A DNA stretch of 28,778 nt from Firmicutes bacterium UBA5388 (GCA_002409975.1 DHOO01000142.1:3602-32379); one strand, 5' to 3'; counted from the first letter of the stretch, positions 6,999 through 15,907 are shown. Notes: generated by a model not told the origin, from the letters alone. Numbers and translations are program-made.

Positions 6999-8308
6999 GA
7001 TGAGGAGAGTTGTACTAAAGCTACCACTTGGACGGCAATTCCTTCTTTTCTTCCGGTAAAGCCCAACTTTTCGGTAGTCGTAGCCTTAATGTTAATTTCT
7101 TTTAAAGAAAGACCCAGGAGCGTAGCTAAATTTTCTCTCATCTCCTGGCGATAGGGAGCAATCTTTGGATATTGAGCGATCACTGTCGCATCGATGTTAA
7201 TCGGCTTAACACCGGCTCCTTTCAACCTATCCATAACTTTCCTTAATAAAAGCTGGCTGTCGATGCCTTGATAGACCGGATCAGTATCGGGAAAGAGCTC
7301 CCCAATATCCCCCTCTCCGGTTGCTCCTAATAAAGCATCAATGACCGCATGAATAAGCGCATCAGCATCAGAGTGGCCTTCCAGTCCCAGCTCTGATGGG
7401 ATTTCCACTCCTCCCAGCACTAAGCGACGACCAGAAACCAGTTTATGGACATCAAACCCTTGTCCGACACGAAGCATTGTTTTTTCCTCCTTGCTTTGAA
7501 AACACTTCGAAGTTTGTCGCTCTACATCAACTTCTAATTTATTAATTTTGTTTCGGCCAAGAGGTGGTTGAGACGAACTGCTCCTAAGTAGGGCCTGGGC
7601 CATGATTAAATCTTCCGGAGTCGTAATTTTGATATTCCGATAGGAACCAGTCACCATCTGTACGGGCCAACCTGTTCTTTCTACCAAGGACGCATCATCT
7701 GTGCCAGTTTCTCCCTCAACTTTGGCTGTTGAATAGGCAGTCCAGAGGACCGGCCAAGTAAAAACTTGTGGGGTCTGGATCGCCCAGAGGTTACTCCGTT
7801 CAGGGGTGGCAGTGATCACTCGATCCCTTCCCACAATTTTGATTGTATCCTTGACCGGAACCCCTACCCCAGCTGCCCCTGTTTGGCTGGCCACAGAAAG
7901 AGCCTCTTGGATTAAGTCTTTTTCGATCAGGGGGCGGGCAGCATCATGGATCAGGATTAGGCGTCGTTCCTCCGGAACCCGCCACCCTTGCCAAGCGCCA
8001 ACTAAGACCAAAGCTGAGTAAATAGAATCTTGTCTTTCTTTTCCCCCGGCACATAGATATACTTCCCTGTTAGGAAAGCTTTCTTTAATCTGTCTGCTAA
8101 ATTCTCTTCGCTCGGCTGCAGCGACCGGAATAAAAAAGGCTTCTATTTCCGGAATGTCAAGCGCCTTAATACTCCGGAGAAAGATGGTTTCACCTTCTAA
8201 AACCAACATCAGTTTCTGTTTTTCCTGATTGCCGTTTACCCTCATTCGTCGTCCCGAGCCGGCTGCTGGGATAATAGCTACTGCTTGCCAATTTAGTAAC
8301 CCGTTCAT
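6983..8308 (-). CDS. ispDF: IspD-IspF, two MEP-pathway enzymes in one frame
   Basis: One open frame of 441 codons covers two enzymes of isoprenoid precursor synthesis. Residues 1-240 are IspD (MEP cytidylyltransferase): IIPAAGSGRRM, IHDAARPL, AIQTPQVF, TDDASLV and ITTPEDL are present. Residues from Met278 are IspF (MEcPP synthase): GQGFDVHKL, GHSDADALIHAVIDALLG, DIGELFPDTDP, ATTTEKLGFTGRKEGIA. The two parts are joined by about 35 polar residues of low complexity. Met278 (ATG at 7477) is preceded 8 bases upstream by AAGGAGG, an ideal ribosome-binding site. Free IspF may therefore be made as well as, or instead of, a fusion. It follows yacL, the usual order in clostridia. The C-terminus has about nine residues beyond the usual IspF end, overlapping the thi promoter. 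Confidence 0.93.
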   Translation of the reverse strand: MNGLLNWQAVAIIPAAGSGRRMRVNGNQEKQKLMLVLEGETIFLRSIKALDIPEIEAFFIPVAAAERREFSRQIKESFPNREVYLCAGGKERQDSIYSALVLVGAWQGWRVPEERRLILIHDAARPLIEKDLIQEALSVASQTGAAGVGVPVKDTIKIVGRDRVITATPERSNLWAIQTPQVFTWPVLWTAYSTAKVEGETGTDDASLVERTGWPVQMVTGSYRNIKITTPEDLIMAQALLRSSSSQPPLGRNKINKLEVDVERQTSKCFQSKEEKTMLRVGQGFDVHKLVSGRRLVLGGVEIPSELGLEGHSDADALIHAVIDALLGATGEGDIGELFPDTDPVYQGIDSQLLLRKVMDRLKGAGVKPINIDATVIAQYPKIAPYRQEMRENLATLLGLSLKEINIKATTTEKLGFTGRKEGIAVQVVALVQLSSSCSLV

Positions 8309-8548
8309 TCTTCTTCACCGCCAATAATTGCCAACTGTTTGCTTACAAAAAGCAAACTTTCTTTATTTTATCGACTCTTTTAGAGTAAAAGTTAATAATC
8401 TAAATCTCACCTGATGCGGGCAAAGCAAATAAATTAATAAATTTGGTTATTAATACAATTGCAGAAAGATTATAATTTAAATTATAAAGGCGGGATAAAT
8501 CCCGCCTTTGACTTGTTTTAAGTTATGTAACTAACATATAATTCCAGA
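8309..8548. other. yacL-ispDF intergenic region
   Basis: The region is 240 bases and AT-rich. It holds the hairpin at 8486-8509, a perfect 16-base palindrome at 8471-8486, and a small TTTGCTT/AAGCAAA inverted repeat near 8340-8357. I find no convincing promoter for ispDF; a TTAACT with GATAAA 17 bases on is the best and is weak. Confidence 0.4.
8486..8509. terminator. strong hairpin after yacL
   Basis: Ten perfectly paired bases, AAAGGCGGGA and TCCCGCCTTT, enclose a 4-base loop. On the minus strand the hairpin is followed by ATAATTTAAA, not a clean T run, so termination of yacL is likely but not certain. Confidence 0.6.
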
Positions 8549-9631
8549 TTAAGATAAGGATGAGGCTCGAGCCACATACGCCTCTTTGGGTTTAGCAAAA
8601 ATCATCCGACCTGCTGCTGTTTGGAGCACACTGGTAACTGTTACCATGATTTCATCGCCAATGAATTGCCGCCCACCATCAACTACAATCATGGTCCCAT
8701 CTTCAAGGTAGGCTATTCCTTGTCCAAATTCTTTACCGTCTTTAATCACCTGAACGGTGACTTCCTCTCCCGGTAAAACAATAGGTTTAATTGCGTTAGC
8801 CAGTTCGTTAATGTTCAAGACTGGCACCCCATATAATTCTGCTACCTTGTTTAGATTATAGTCGTTAGTAATTACTTTGGCATCCAATACTTTGGCTAAA
8901 CGTACTATTTTAGTATCGACATCTGAAAGATCTTCAAAATCCTGATCATAAATACGAATAGAAAGAGCAGTATCCTTCTGCATCTTGTTGAGGATATCAA
9001 GTCCCCTCCGTCCCCGGTTACGTTTCAGAGAATCCGAGGAATCTGCGATTCTTTGTAATTCTGCTACCACAAAACCAGGCACCACGAATATACCTTCTAA
9101 AAATTCAGTCTGAGAAACATCCATGATCCGACCGTCAATAATGCTACTGGTATCAAGAACCTTATATGGTGATCTTCCGCCCGGACTTCTTCCTTTCACT
9201 CCCCCTTTTTCTGGGTTTTTGGGTAAAGTGCCTAAGTAATTTAGAATCTCTTCTTTTTTTCTATGGGTAACTTGGGTGGTTATTCCAGTAATAATCAGAA
9301 TGATCATCAAAGCTAAAAGATTCCCAAGAGGACCCGGTAAGTTGTGGATGGGCATAGCCACGACGCTTAACCCGGAAAGGATCAACCCAAAAAGCATGCC
9401 AAGACCACCAATAATTAGTTCCGGAACAGTGATTTTTTGGAAACTTTCCTCAATTTTAGTCCATAAAAAATTCAACAGGGCATTACCTAACAAATAGCCG
9501 AGAACGAGACCCAGTAATGTTAAGGTGGAAATTAAAAGCCAGTGTAGTTGGGGGAAAAAGGAAAACAGCAGATAATAGCAAGCAAAACCGGTAGATAAAC
9601 CAAATAAAACTGTCAGTATTTTTATAAACAT
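8549..9631 (-). CDS. yacL: PIN/TRAM-domain membrane protein (YacL family)
   Basis: The 360-residue protein begins with four likely membrane segments (about 3-26, 31-55, 71-93, 103-121). It continues with a PIN nuclease-fold domain (about 157-270): VLDTSSIIDGRIMD with acidic Asp160, VVAELQRIAD, DTKIVRLAK and ITNDYNLNK. It ends with a TRAM nucleic-acid-binding domain (about 290-345). The acidic residues expected for Mg-dependent RNA cleavage are present. The family is a standard neighbour of disA/carD and ispD in Bacillota; its RNA target is not known to me. AAGGAGGTG precedes the ATG. It is separated from carD by a terminator and a 107-bp inverted-repeat element, so it probably has its own promoter, which I could not identify. 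Confidence 0.9.
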   Translation of the reverse strand: MFIKILTVLFGLSTGFACYYLLFSFFPQLHWLLISTLTLLGLVLGYLLGNALLNFLWTKIEESFQKITVPELIIGGLGMLFGLILSGLSVVAMPIHNLPGPLGNLLALMIILIITGITTQVTHRKKEEILNYLGTLPKNPEKGGVKGRSPGGRSPYKVLDTSSIIDGRIMDVSQTEFLEGIFVVPGFVVAELQRIADSSDSLKRNRGRRGLDILNKMQKDTALSIRIYDQDFEDLSDVDTKIVRLAKVLDAKVITNDYNLNKVAELYGVPVLNINELANAIKPIVLPGEEVTVQVIKDGKEFGQGIAYLEDGTMIVVDGGRQFIGDEIMVTVTSVLQTAAGRMIFAKPKEAYVARASSLS

Positions 9632-9852
9632 CTTAAGGGCACCTCCTTTCTCCTTAATTTATCCAGAATATTAAATAATATCCCTTAAAACGATTATGGG
9701 GGAACCCCACTTGGCCCTATCTTGGCTGACCTTGGGCAACAAGCAACCAGCAAATCATTCTCGCTGCCACTCCCTCCCGCAGACATAAGGATAAATAAAA
9801 TAGAGCCAGGTAAAGCGACTAACTTCAAGATGTTTCCAGTTGACGGAGAATG
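9632..9852. other. yacL upstream region
   Basis: No gene is visible. The 9-base string gagaatgat at 9846-9854 has its inverse atcattctc at 9754-9762, giving a possible long hairpin in the yacL leader. No close sigma-A match was found. Confidence 0.35.
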
Positions 9853-9959
9853 ATCTCACCTTTCGCACCCCTTATCTTTAGCTGGGCTTTTATTTAGCAT
9901 CCGGTTTGTAGAAACTAATTTTAGCTTGACCTTTGTTAAAAAGGTGCGAAAGGTGAGAT
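9853..9959. repeat. 107-bp element with perfect 17-bp inverted ends
   Basis: The left arm atctcacctttcgcacc (9853-9869) is the exact reverse complement of 9943-9959. The 73 bases between are AT-rich and non-coding. The shape fits a MITE or the ends of an excised insertion sequence; a large structured RNA in the yacL leader is the alternative. A 2-base TG flanks both sides but is too short to count as proof of a target duplication. Confidence 0.65.
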
Positions 9960-9985
9960 TGGTAAAGATTAACAGGTGGTTTTTT

Positions 9986-10013
9986 CTAAAAAAAACGCCA
10001 GGAGCCTGGCGTT
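9986..10013 (-). terminator. carD terminator
   Basis: On the minus strand AACGCCAGG and CCTGGCGTT pair across a tiny loop and are followed by eight T residues. The carD stop codon lies within the 5' arm. Confidence 0.95.
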
Positions 10014-10488
10014 AATTGAGGCACCCCTCAACTATTGTCTGAACTTGCTGTTCATCCATGTTTTGGGCAAGGGCTAATTCGCTGAGAAGGATCTGTTTGG
10101 CATTTTCTAACATTTTTCTTTCCCCAGTAGAGAGACCTTTTTCTTTATCCCTAATCGTAAGGCCACTAACGACCTCGGCTACATAGTAAATACTACCGGT
10201 TTTAATTTTTTCCAGGTTGGCCCGATAACGACGGTTCCAATTTGCGGACATTTCCGTTTCTCGATTCTTTAGAACCTCCAAGACTTTGCTTACCTCATCC
10301 TTACTGATAATTTCTCTTAAGCCCACAAGATCCTTGTTGCAAACAGGAATCATCACCTTCATCTCACCGCTGGTGAGCTTGATAATATAATAATCTTCAG
10401 GGATCCCTGATAGGTTTTTCTGCTCGATCCCCTCAATTACCCCGGCCCCGTGCATCGGATATACTATCCTGTCTCCAACATTAAACAT
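10012..10488 (-). CDS. carD: CarD/CdnL-family RNA polymerase-binding regulator
   Basis: The 158-residue protein has the N-terminal RNA-polymerase-interacting domain shared with TRCF: FNVGDRIVYPMHGAGVIEGIE and later YYIIKL. A helical C-terminal DNA-binding domain includes EMSANWNRRYRANLEKIKTG and the GLSTGERKMLENAKQIL segment. CarD proteins bind the polymerase beta subunit and stabilise open complexes at promoters. Length and motifs are normal. The ribosome-binding site GGAGGTAG precedes the ATG. It is a single-gene unit with two tandem sigma-A promoters and its own terminator, placed between disA and yacL as in many clostridia. Confidence 0.94.
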   Translation of the reverse strand: MFNVGDRIVYPMHGAGVIEGIEQKNLSGIPEDYYIIKLTSGEMKVMIPVCNKDLVGLREIISKDEVSKVLEVLKNRETEMSANWNRRYRANLEKIKTGSIYYVAEVVSGLTIRDKEKGLSTGERKMLENAKQILLSELALAQNMDEQQVQTIVEGCLN

Positions 10489-10524
10489 TAAGCTACCTCC
10501 AAAGATAAAGATTCAACAATAAAT

Positions 10525-10554
10525 ATTATAACACGAAACCAGGGGTTATGTCAA
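10525..10554 (-). promoter_or_regulatory. carD promoter P1
   Basis: On the minus strand -35 TTGACA (complement of 10549-10554) and -10 TATAAT (complement of 10525-10530) are both perfect, with an 18-base spacer, about 30 bases before the carD ATG. Confidence 0.93.
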
Positions 10555-10571
10555 ATTATATGAAAACATAA

Positions 10572-10600
10572 ATTTTAGCAGATTGTAACAGCAAAGTCAA
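10572..10600 (-). promoter_or_regulatory. carD promoter P2
   Basis: On the minus strand -35 TTGACT (complement of 10595-10600), a 17-base spacer and -10 TAAAAT (complement of 10572-10577). It lies just upstream of P1, so carD probably has two starts. Confidence 0.8.
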
Positions 10601-10746
10601 GGATTTTTTTATTCAAAACCAAAATATTAGCTGGTAATTGGCTGTTCTTTCGAAATTTAAGAATTTATAGTTCGATTGTTTAACATTTGGCCACAAGATA
10701 CTGATAGCCTTTGATAAACAACTATAATTGCGCCCAAATAGTATGC

Positions 10747-10772
10747 TTAAGGTAATTAGACAATTCCCTTAA
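10747..10772. repeat. inverted repeat over the disA stop
   Basis: TTAAGGTAATT (10747-10757) and AATTCCCTTAA (10762-10772) pair at 10 of 11 positions. The right arm includes the disA stop codon. There is no T run, so it is a weak terminator candidate at best. The 12-mer ttaaggtaatta recurs at 17581-17592. Confidence 0.5.
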
Positions 10773-11827
10773 ATATGTCTATCCAATAAGACCTGTTCCC
10801 GCAGACGACGTAACCCATCTTTGATCGATTTAGCTCTTACTTCCCCAATACCTTCTACTTCATCTAACTCTTCAATGGAAGCCCCTACTATATTTTGCAA
10901 ATCTTCAAAGCGACGAACTAGATTTTCAATAACCGGTAAAGGAAGTTTAGGGATTTTTTTCAGAATCCGGTATCCCCTTGGTGTCACCGCCACATCTAGA
11001 GATTGGGGAGAATACCCAATTATTTTACACACCGCCAGTAAATCCAGTAATTCTTCGTAAGTCCATGATGATAATTCTTCTTGGACCTTCTCTAAGTTAT
11101 CGTAGTTTAAAAGGTAATCTTTTAAGACCAGCAGCCCTTCGGCTTCTGTATCAAACATCAATTCTTCCAACTGCATATTTACTAAACGGCCTTCGTTTCC
11201 TAGCTCATAAACGTATTGTTCAATTTCTTTGGCGATCCGAGAGACCATGGCCGTTCGTTGCACTACTGTACAGACCTCCGTTAAGGTAACGAGATCCTCA
11301 AATTCTAAAGCGCTTAAGTTTACCAGCGCTTGATCAAGAACACTTTTATATTTTTCTAAAGTTTGTAAAGCTTGATTTGCTTTTGCCAAAATAGTGCCCA
11401 CATCTCGTAAGACATGACGTTCATTTCCCTTAAAGAGGGTGATCAGGTTCCGTCGTTGAGAGATGGCAATTACTAATTCCCCTGTTTGGATCGCCACCCG
11501 TTCTGCCGTTCTATGTCGGGACCCGGTTTCCCGAGTAGGAATGATCGAGTCTGGTGTTAAATGGGTATTTGCTAATAATATTTTTTTGGCGTCACTACTT
11601 AAGATAATCGCCCCATCCATCTTTGCTAACTCATAAAGGCTGGCAGGGTTTAGATCCGCATTAATGTGGTAACCCCCATCTACGACTTTCATCACCTTAT
11701 CAGTGTCACCAATCACAATTAACGCTCCTGTTCTGGCTCGCAGAATGTTTTCCAGTCCTTCATATAATACTGTTCCAGGAGCAACCATTTGTAAAATTTT
11801 CAAGATCCCGGATTCATCCTCAGCCAA
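10769..11827 (-). CDS. disA: DisA, c-di-AMP synthase and DNA-integrity scanner
   Basis: DisA joins two ATP into cyclic di-AMP and stops when it meets branched DNA. The 352-residue protein has the full layout. The N-terminal diadenylate cyclase domain carries the catalytic DGA (71-73) and RHRTAER (104-110). A helical spine domain (about 145-280) follows. A C-terminal helix-hairpin-helix DNA-binding domain includes EELDEVEGIGEVRAKSIKDG. All key motifs are intact. The start is TTG, two bases after the radA stop, with GAGGGGGTG as ribosome-binding site inside the radA end. The tight coupling indicates co-transcription with radA. Confidence 0.97.
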   Translation of the reverse strand: MAEDESGILKILQMVAPGTVLYEGLENILRARTGALIVIGDTDKVMKVVDGGYHINADLNPASLYELAKMDGAIILSSDAKKILLANTHLTPDSIIPTRETGSRHRTAERVAIQTGELVIAISQRRNLITLFKGNERHVLRDVGTILAKANQALQTLEKYKSVLDQALVNLSALEFEDLVTLTEVCTVVQRTAMVSRIAKEIEQYVYELGNEGRLVNMQLEELMFDTEAEGLLVLKDYLLNYDNLEKVQEELSSWTYEELLDLLAVCKIIGYSPQSLDVAVTPRGYRILKKIPKLPLPVIENLVRRFEDLQNIVGASIEELDEVEGIGEVRAKSIKDGLRRLREQVLLDRHI

Positions 11828-11829
11828 CT

Positions 11830-13203
11830 TTACACCCCCTCTTTTTTAGTAAGACTCGCTAACATCTCTTGAATACTGTCGATCCCTTGGACCCTCATTT
11901 CAGTTCCTACTTCCACTTCCTCTAACAACCCTTTGGGGAGCAGTAGTTGATGAAAGCCATGATTCTTTGCTTCTTCCAGTCTCCTTTGCCCTCCACCCAC
12001 TCTCCTCACTTCTCCGGTCAGACCAATCTCGCCAAAAGCGGCTAAATTTTGAGGAAGAGGAAGATCGTAAAAACTGGAAGCTACTGCCAAAGCCACCGCC
12101 AAGTCACAAGCCGGTTCTTCGGTTCTTATGCCACCAATTACTGAGACATAAACCTCCCGACTGGACAGAGGCAGTCCTCCTCTTCTTTCTAATACCGCCA
12201 GCACCATCGCCACCCTCTGATTGTCAAGTCCGGAGACAAGACGACGAGGATTACCCGGGTTCCCTGCGGTCACTAAGGCCTGAATCTCTACCAGTAAAGG
12301 AAGACTACCTTCAACAATTGGGGTAACTACTGTGCCACTCTGATCAGGACGGCGTTCTGAGAGCAAAAAGGCTGATGGGTTCTGAACAGGAGTTAACCCT
12401 TTCTCGCCTAAGCTTAAGAGAGCAATCTCCTGGGTAGAACCAAAACGATTCTTTGCCACTCTTAAAACCCGGTAAGGAAAACGTCGATCTCCCTCAAAAT
12501 AAAGGACCACATCAACCATATGCTCAATTAGTTTCGGTCCGGCCAATAGTCCGCTTTTGGTAATATGTCCCACTAAAAAGCAGATCATACCTCTCCCTTT
12601 GGCTAATCCCATAACAGCTTGAACTACTTCTCGAATTTGAGCCGGACTTCCGGGAAAACTGGGGTTGTTTGCCCTTTTTAGTGTTTGTACTGAGTCAATC
12701 ACTACCGCTACCGGCTTAATTCTTTCTGCCTCGGCTAGCACAGTTTCTATTTCATCCTCCTGAAGGATAAAGAGTTCGGAAGAGACAAGCCCTAAACGTT
12801 CTGCCCTTAATTTTATTTGGCTTAAAGATTCTTCGGCGCTAACATAAAGCGCCTTCCCGAATTCCTCCGCCAGTTGACTGGCGATCTGGAGTAAAAGCGT
12901 AGATTTACCCGCCCCGGGTTCTCCCCCTAAGAGAATGAGCGAACCAGGGACTAACCCTCCTCCAAACAGGCGATCCAATTCAGGACGACCGATTAGCAAG
13001 CGCTGTTCACTACTATGCTCTAAAGGCTGAAAGTTAAGGGGAACAGAAGCGCTTTTTAGTTTAAATTGCTCGGCGCCACTTGTCTGTTTCTCTTCCTTAA
13101 TTTGCTGAAAGCTATTCCATTCTGAGCAGGATGGACACCTTCCTAGCCATTTAGGGGATTCATATCCGCAATTTTGACAGCTAAAAAGTATTCCTTTGCC
13201 CAT
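11830..13203 (-). CDS. radA: RadA/Sms DNA repair ATPase
   Basis: RadA is a RecA-like branch-migration helicase acting in recombination. A four-cysteine zinc finger (SCQNCGYESPKW, CPSC) opens the protein. It is followed by Walker A GGEPGAGKST, Walker B VVIDSVQT, the RadA-specific KNRFG motif (in RVAKNRFGST) and a C-terminal Lon-protease-like domain (VGGGQRRLEEAKNHGF). I place the start at the ATG at 13203 (457 residues, beginning MGKGILFSCQ). It matches the usual RadA N-terminus and has AAAGGGG five bases upstream; an in-frame ATG at 13230 is the alternative. It lies after the clpC terminator, so it needs its own promoter or readthrough; I found no clear promoter. Confidence 0.96.
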   Translation of the reverse strand: MGKGILFSCQNCGYESPKWLGRCPSCSEWNSFQQIKEEKQTSGAEQFKLKSASVPLNFQPLEHSSEQRLLIGRPELDRLFGGGLVPGSLILLGGEPGAGKSTLLLQIASQLAEEFGKALYVSAEESLSQIKLRAERLGLVSSELFILQEDEIETVLAEAERIKPVAVVIDSVQTLKRANNPSFPGSPAQIREVVQAVMGLAKGRGMICFLVGHITKSGLLAGPKLIEHMVDVVLYFEGDRRFPYRVLRVAKNRFGSTQEIALLSLGEKGLTPVQNPSAFLLSERRPDQSGTVVTPIVEGSLPLLVEIQALVTAGNPGNPRRLVSGLDNQRVAMVLAVLERRGGLPLSSREVYVSVIGGIRTEEPACDLAVALAVASSFYDLPLPQNLAAFGEIGLTGEVRRVGGGQRRLEEAKNHGFHQLLLPKGLLEEVEVGTEMRVQGIDSIQEMLASLTKKEGV

Positions 13204-13369
13204 TTTTGCCCCTTTCTCGATGCTCGGCATTTTTCTCCCATTGTGGCGTAAGCAGTTCCATGAGAAATCGATATTTTCGCTTTTTCATCCGCCGTAGCAA
13301 AGCTGAGGCGGGAATTATTTAAAATTTCCCCGGATTGCTGGGTTTATCTTAAATATTCTTAACATTAAC

Positions 13370-13401
13370 AAAAAATCCTCCCCCCGTGGGAAGGATTTTT
13401 T
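13370..13401 (-). terminator. clpC operon terminator
   Basis: AAAAAATCCT (13370-13379) pairs with AGGATTTTTT (13392-13401), with extra C:G pairs inside. The T run on the minus strand is part of the 3' arm. It begins about 20 bases past the clpC stop and could work in both directions. Confidence 0.9.
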
Positions 13402-13421
13402 CGACTTTACGCTTAGTTAAC

Positions 13422-15884
13422 TTAAGCTAAACTACTGGTTTTATCTCTGCTTTTTTCGAATCTGACCTGATCATCCTGGACAGTTACGGTAATAAGATCA
13501 CCTTCCTCGAAGGTCCCCCGAAGAATCTCGTCGGCCATCGGGTTCTCAACCAGCCTCTGAATCGCCCGGCGTAACGGACGGGCGCCATACAACGGATCAT
13601 AGCCTTCGTGATAAATTTTGTCTTTTGCTGCCGGCGTAATCTCAAGTTGAAACCCTTGTTCCTTTAATTGAGTCCGGAGATTTTTTAACATTAAATCAAT
13701 AATCGCCTGCAATTGATCTCTGTTTAAGGGATGGAAGACAATAATATCATCAATTCTATTCAAAAATTCGGGACGGAAAGTTCTCTTTAACTCGTCAAGC
13801 ACACGCTCTTTCATCCGTTCATAATCCACAACTTCGTTTTCCCCTTCATCTCTTACCTGAAAACCAATATTTCCCGAACGTTCAATCAGGTTAGCCCCCA
13901 CGTTTGAGGTCATAATCACCACGGTATTTTTAAAATCAACGGTTCTGCCTTGCGCATCGGTCAGGCGTCCATCTTCTAAAACCTGAAGAAGGATATTAAA
14001 GACTTCTGGATGAGCTTTTTCCACTTCGTCCAGGAGAATTACACTATATGGCTTACGCCGTATTTTTTCGGTAAGCTGTCCGCCTTCATCAAAACCTACG
14101 TAACCAGGAGGCGCTCCGACCAGCCGCGAGACCGTGTGTCTTTCCATATACTCGGACATATCAATCCGGATCATCGCATTCTCATCCCCAAAGAGGGCTT
14201 CGGCTAATGCCCTGGCCAGCTCAGTTTTACCTACCCCGGTAGGACCAAGGAAGATAAAGGAGCCTACCGGCCTTTTCGGATCTTTTAAACCCGCTCGCGC
14301 CCTACGAACTGCTTTAGAGATCGAATCAATTGCTTCATTTTGTCCGATTACTCTCCGGTGTAAGATCTCCTCTAGATGTAACAGCCGCTCGGTCTCGCCT
14401 TGCTGTAGTTTAGTAACGGGGATCCCGGTCCAACTCGCGACTACTTCGGCGATTTCTTCTTCTGTCACTGTTGATTCTAACCTACCTTGTTGGTTTTTCC
14501 ACTGGTTCTTATCAGTTTCTAATTGAGCGCGAAGTTTCTGTTCCTGATCACGGAGACTAGCCGCCTTTTCAAACTCTTCATTCCCAATCGCTGCTTCTTT
14601 TTCTTTTTGGACCTGTATAATCTGGTCTTCTAACTCTTTTAGATTAGGAGGAGTGATTGTAGTCTTCAACCGGACTTTAGAGGAAGCTTCATCCATCAGA
14701 TCAATAGCTTTATCAGGAAGAAACCGATCGGAGATGAAACGGTCTGACAAATCTACCGCCGCTTGAATCGCTTCATCAGTTATTTTTACCCGATGATGGG
14801 CCTCATAACGATCCCTTAACCCTTGAAGAATCTGGACAGATTCTTCTCGATTTGGTTCTCCGACGATGATCGGTTGAAATCTTCTTTCCAAGGCCGCGTC
14901 TTTTTCTACATGTTTACGGTATTCATCAAGGGTGGTGGCCCCGACACATTGGAGTTCTCCCCGCGCTAAAACTGGTTTTAGAATATTAGCAGCATCAATT
15001 GCCCCTTCAGCAGCCCCGGCCCCAATCAGGGTATGAAGCTCATCGATGAAGAGAATCACATCACCCGCATTTCTGATCTCCTCTAGTACTTTCTTCATCC
15101 TTTCCTCAAATTCTCCACGGTACTTGGACCCGGCGACCATTGAACCCATATCGAGGGTCACAACTCTTTTGTTTCTTAGAATTTCCGGAACATCAGCGGC
15201 GACGATCTTTTGGGCGAGACCTTCGACGATCGCCGTTTTTCCCACACCCGGTTCTCCAATTAAGACCGGATTATTTTTGGTTCGTCTGGAAAGCACCTGA
15301 ATAACTCGCTCGATCTCTTTTTCTCGACCAATAACCGGATCCAACTTGCCAATTTTGGCAAATTCATTAAGGTCCCGTCCAAATTGATTTAGAGTTTGGG
15401 TCTTATTAGGACCTCCACCTTTTTGTCCGGGAAAAGCAGCGCCGGCATTCCCTCCTAACAGACTAAAAACTTGTTTTCTAGCGCTTTCTAAGTCTACACC
15501 AAGGTTTTTTAAGACTTGAGCCGCTACTCCTTCTCCTTCGCGGATTAAACCTAATAAAATGTGTTCGGTGCCCACATAATTATGACCTAATTGCCGGGCT
15601 TCATCTAAAGCCAGCTCTAAGACGCGTTTGGCCCGAGGAGTAAAGGGCACTTCTCCCAGAATTACTTGATCGCCAACACCAATAATCCTTTCTACTTCCA
15701 TCCGTACCTTCTCTAGGTCAATATCTAATGATTCTAAAGCTTTAGCAGCCACACCTTCACCCTCTTTAACCAAGCCAAGGAGAAGGTGTTCGGTGCCAAC
15801 CACATTATGCCTCAATCTCGTCGCTTCTTTTTGCGCATGGAGCACTACCCTTCGTGCTCGCTCTGTAAATCGTTCAAACATCAT
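13422..15884 (-). CDS. clpC: ClpC AAA+ unfoldase
   Basis: ClpC is a ring-forming AAA+ ATPase that unfolds substrates, including arginine-phosphorylated proteins, for ClpP. The layout (about 820 residues) is standard. Two N-terminal Clp repeats (about 1-145) are followed by first AAA Walker A GEPGVGKT (about 210-217) with Walker B VILFIDELH. A UVR-containing middle domain (about 425-460, NEEFEKAASLRDQE) follows. The second AAA has Walker A GPTGVGKT (about 547-554), and the C-terminal D2-small domain ends the chain. The ATG at 15884 gives MMFERFTERA, matching the family; the upstream in-frame GTG at 15890 overlaps the GAGAGG ribosome-binding site. It is the last gene of the ctsR operon. clpP is not in the window. 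Confidence 0.97.
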   Translation of the reverse strand: MMFERFTERARRVVLHAQKEATRLRHNVVGTEHLLLGLVKEGEGVAAKALESLDIDLEKVRMEVERIIGVGDQVILGEVPFTPRAKRVLELALDEARQLGHNYVGTEHILLGLIREGEGVAAQVLKNLGVDLESARKQVFSLLGGNAGAAFPGQKGGGPNKTQTLNQFGRDLNEFAKIGKLDPVIGREKEIERVIQVLSRRTKNNPVLIGEPGVGKTAIVEGLAQKIVAADVPEILRNKRVVTLDMGSMVAGSKYRGEFEERMKKVLEEIRNAGDVILFIDELHTLIGAGAAEGAIDAANILKPVLARGELQCVGATTLDEYRKHVEKDAALERRFQPIIVGEPNREESVQILQGLRDRYEAHHRVKITDEAIQAAVDLSDRFISDRFLPDKAIDLMDEASSKVRLKTTITPPNLKELEDQIIQVQKEKEAAIGNEEFEKAASLRDQEQKLRAQLETDKNQWKNQQGRLESTVTEEEIAEVVASWTGIPVTKLQQGETERLLHLEEILHRRVIGQNEAIDSISKAVRRARAGLKDPKRPVGSFIFLGPTGVGKTELARALAEALFGDENAMIRIDMSEYMERHTVSRLVGAPPGYVGFDEGGQLTEKIRRKPYSVILLDEVEKAHPEVFNILLQVLEDGRLTDAQGRTVDFKNTVVIMTSNVGANLIERSGNIGFQVRDEGENEVVDYERMKERVLDELKRTFRPEFLNRIDDIIVFHPLNRDQLQAIIDLMLKNLRTQLKEQGFQLEITPAAKDKIYHEGYDPLYGARPLRRAIQRLVENPMADEILRGTFEEGDLITVTVQDDQVRFEKSRDKTSSLA

Positions 15885-15907
15885 TTTCACCTCTCAACTT
15901 ACTAAGA

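Noticed and set aside
10978..11289. Plus-strand frame of 103 codons
   Set aside because: It is antisense to the middle of disA with no recognisable domain.
11830..13203. Lon-like protease activity of RadA
   Set aside because: The C-terminal domain is the known inactive Lon-related fold of RadA, so no protease call is made.
14134..14526. Plus-strand frame of 130 codons
   Set aside because: It is antisense inside clpC and reflects the codon bias of the coding strand.
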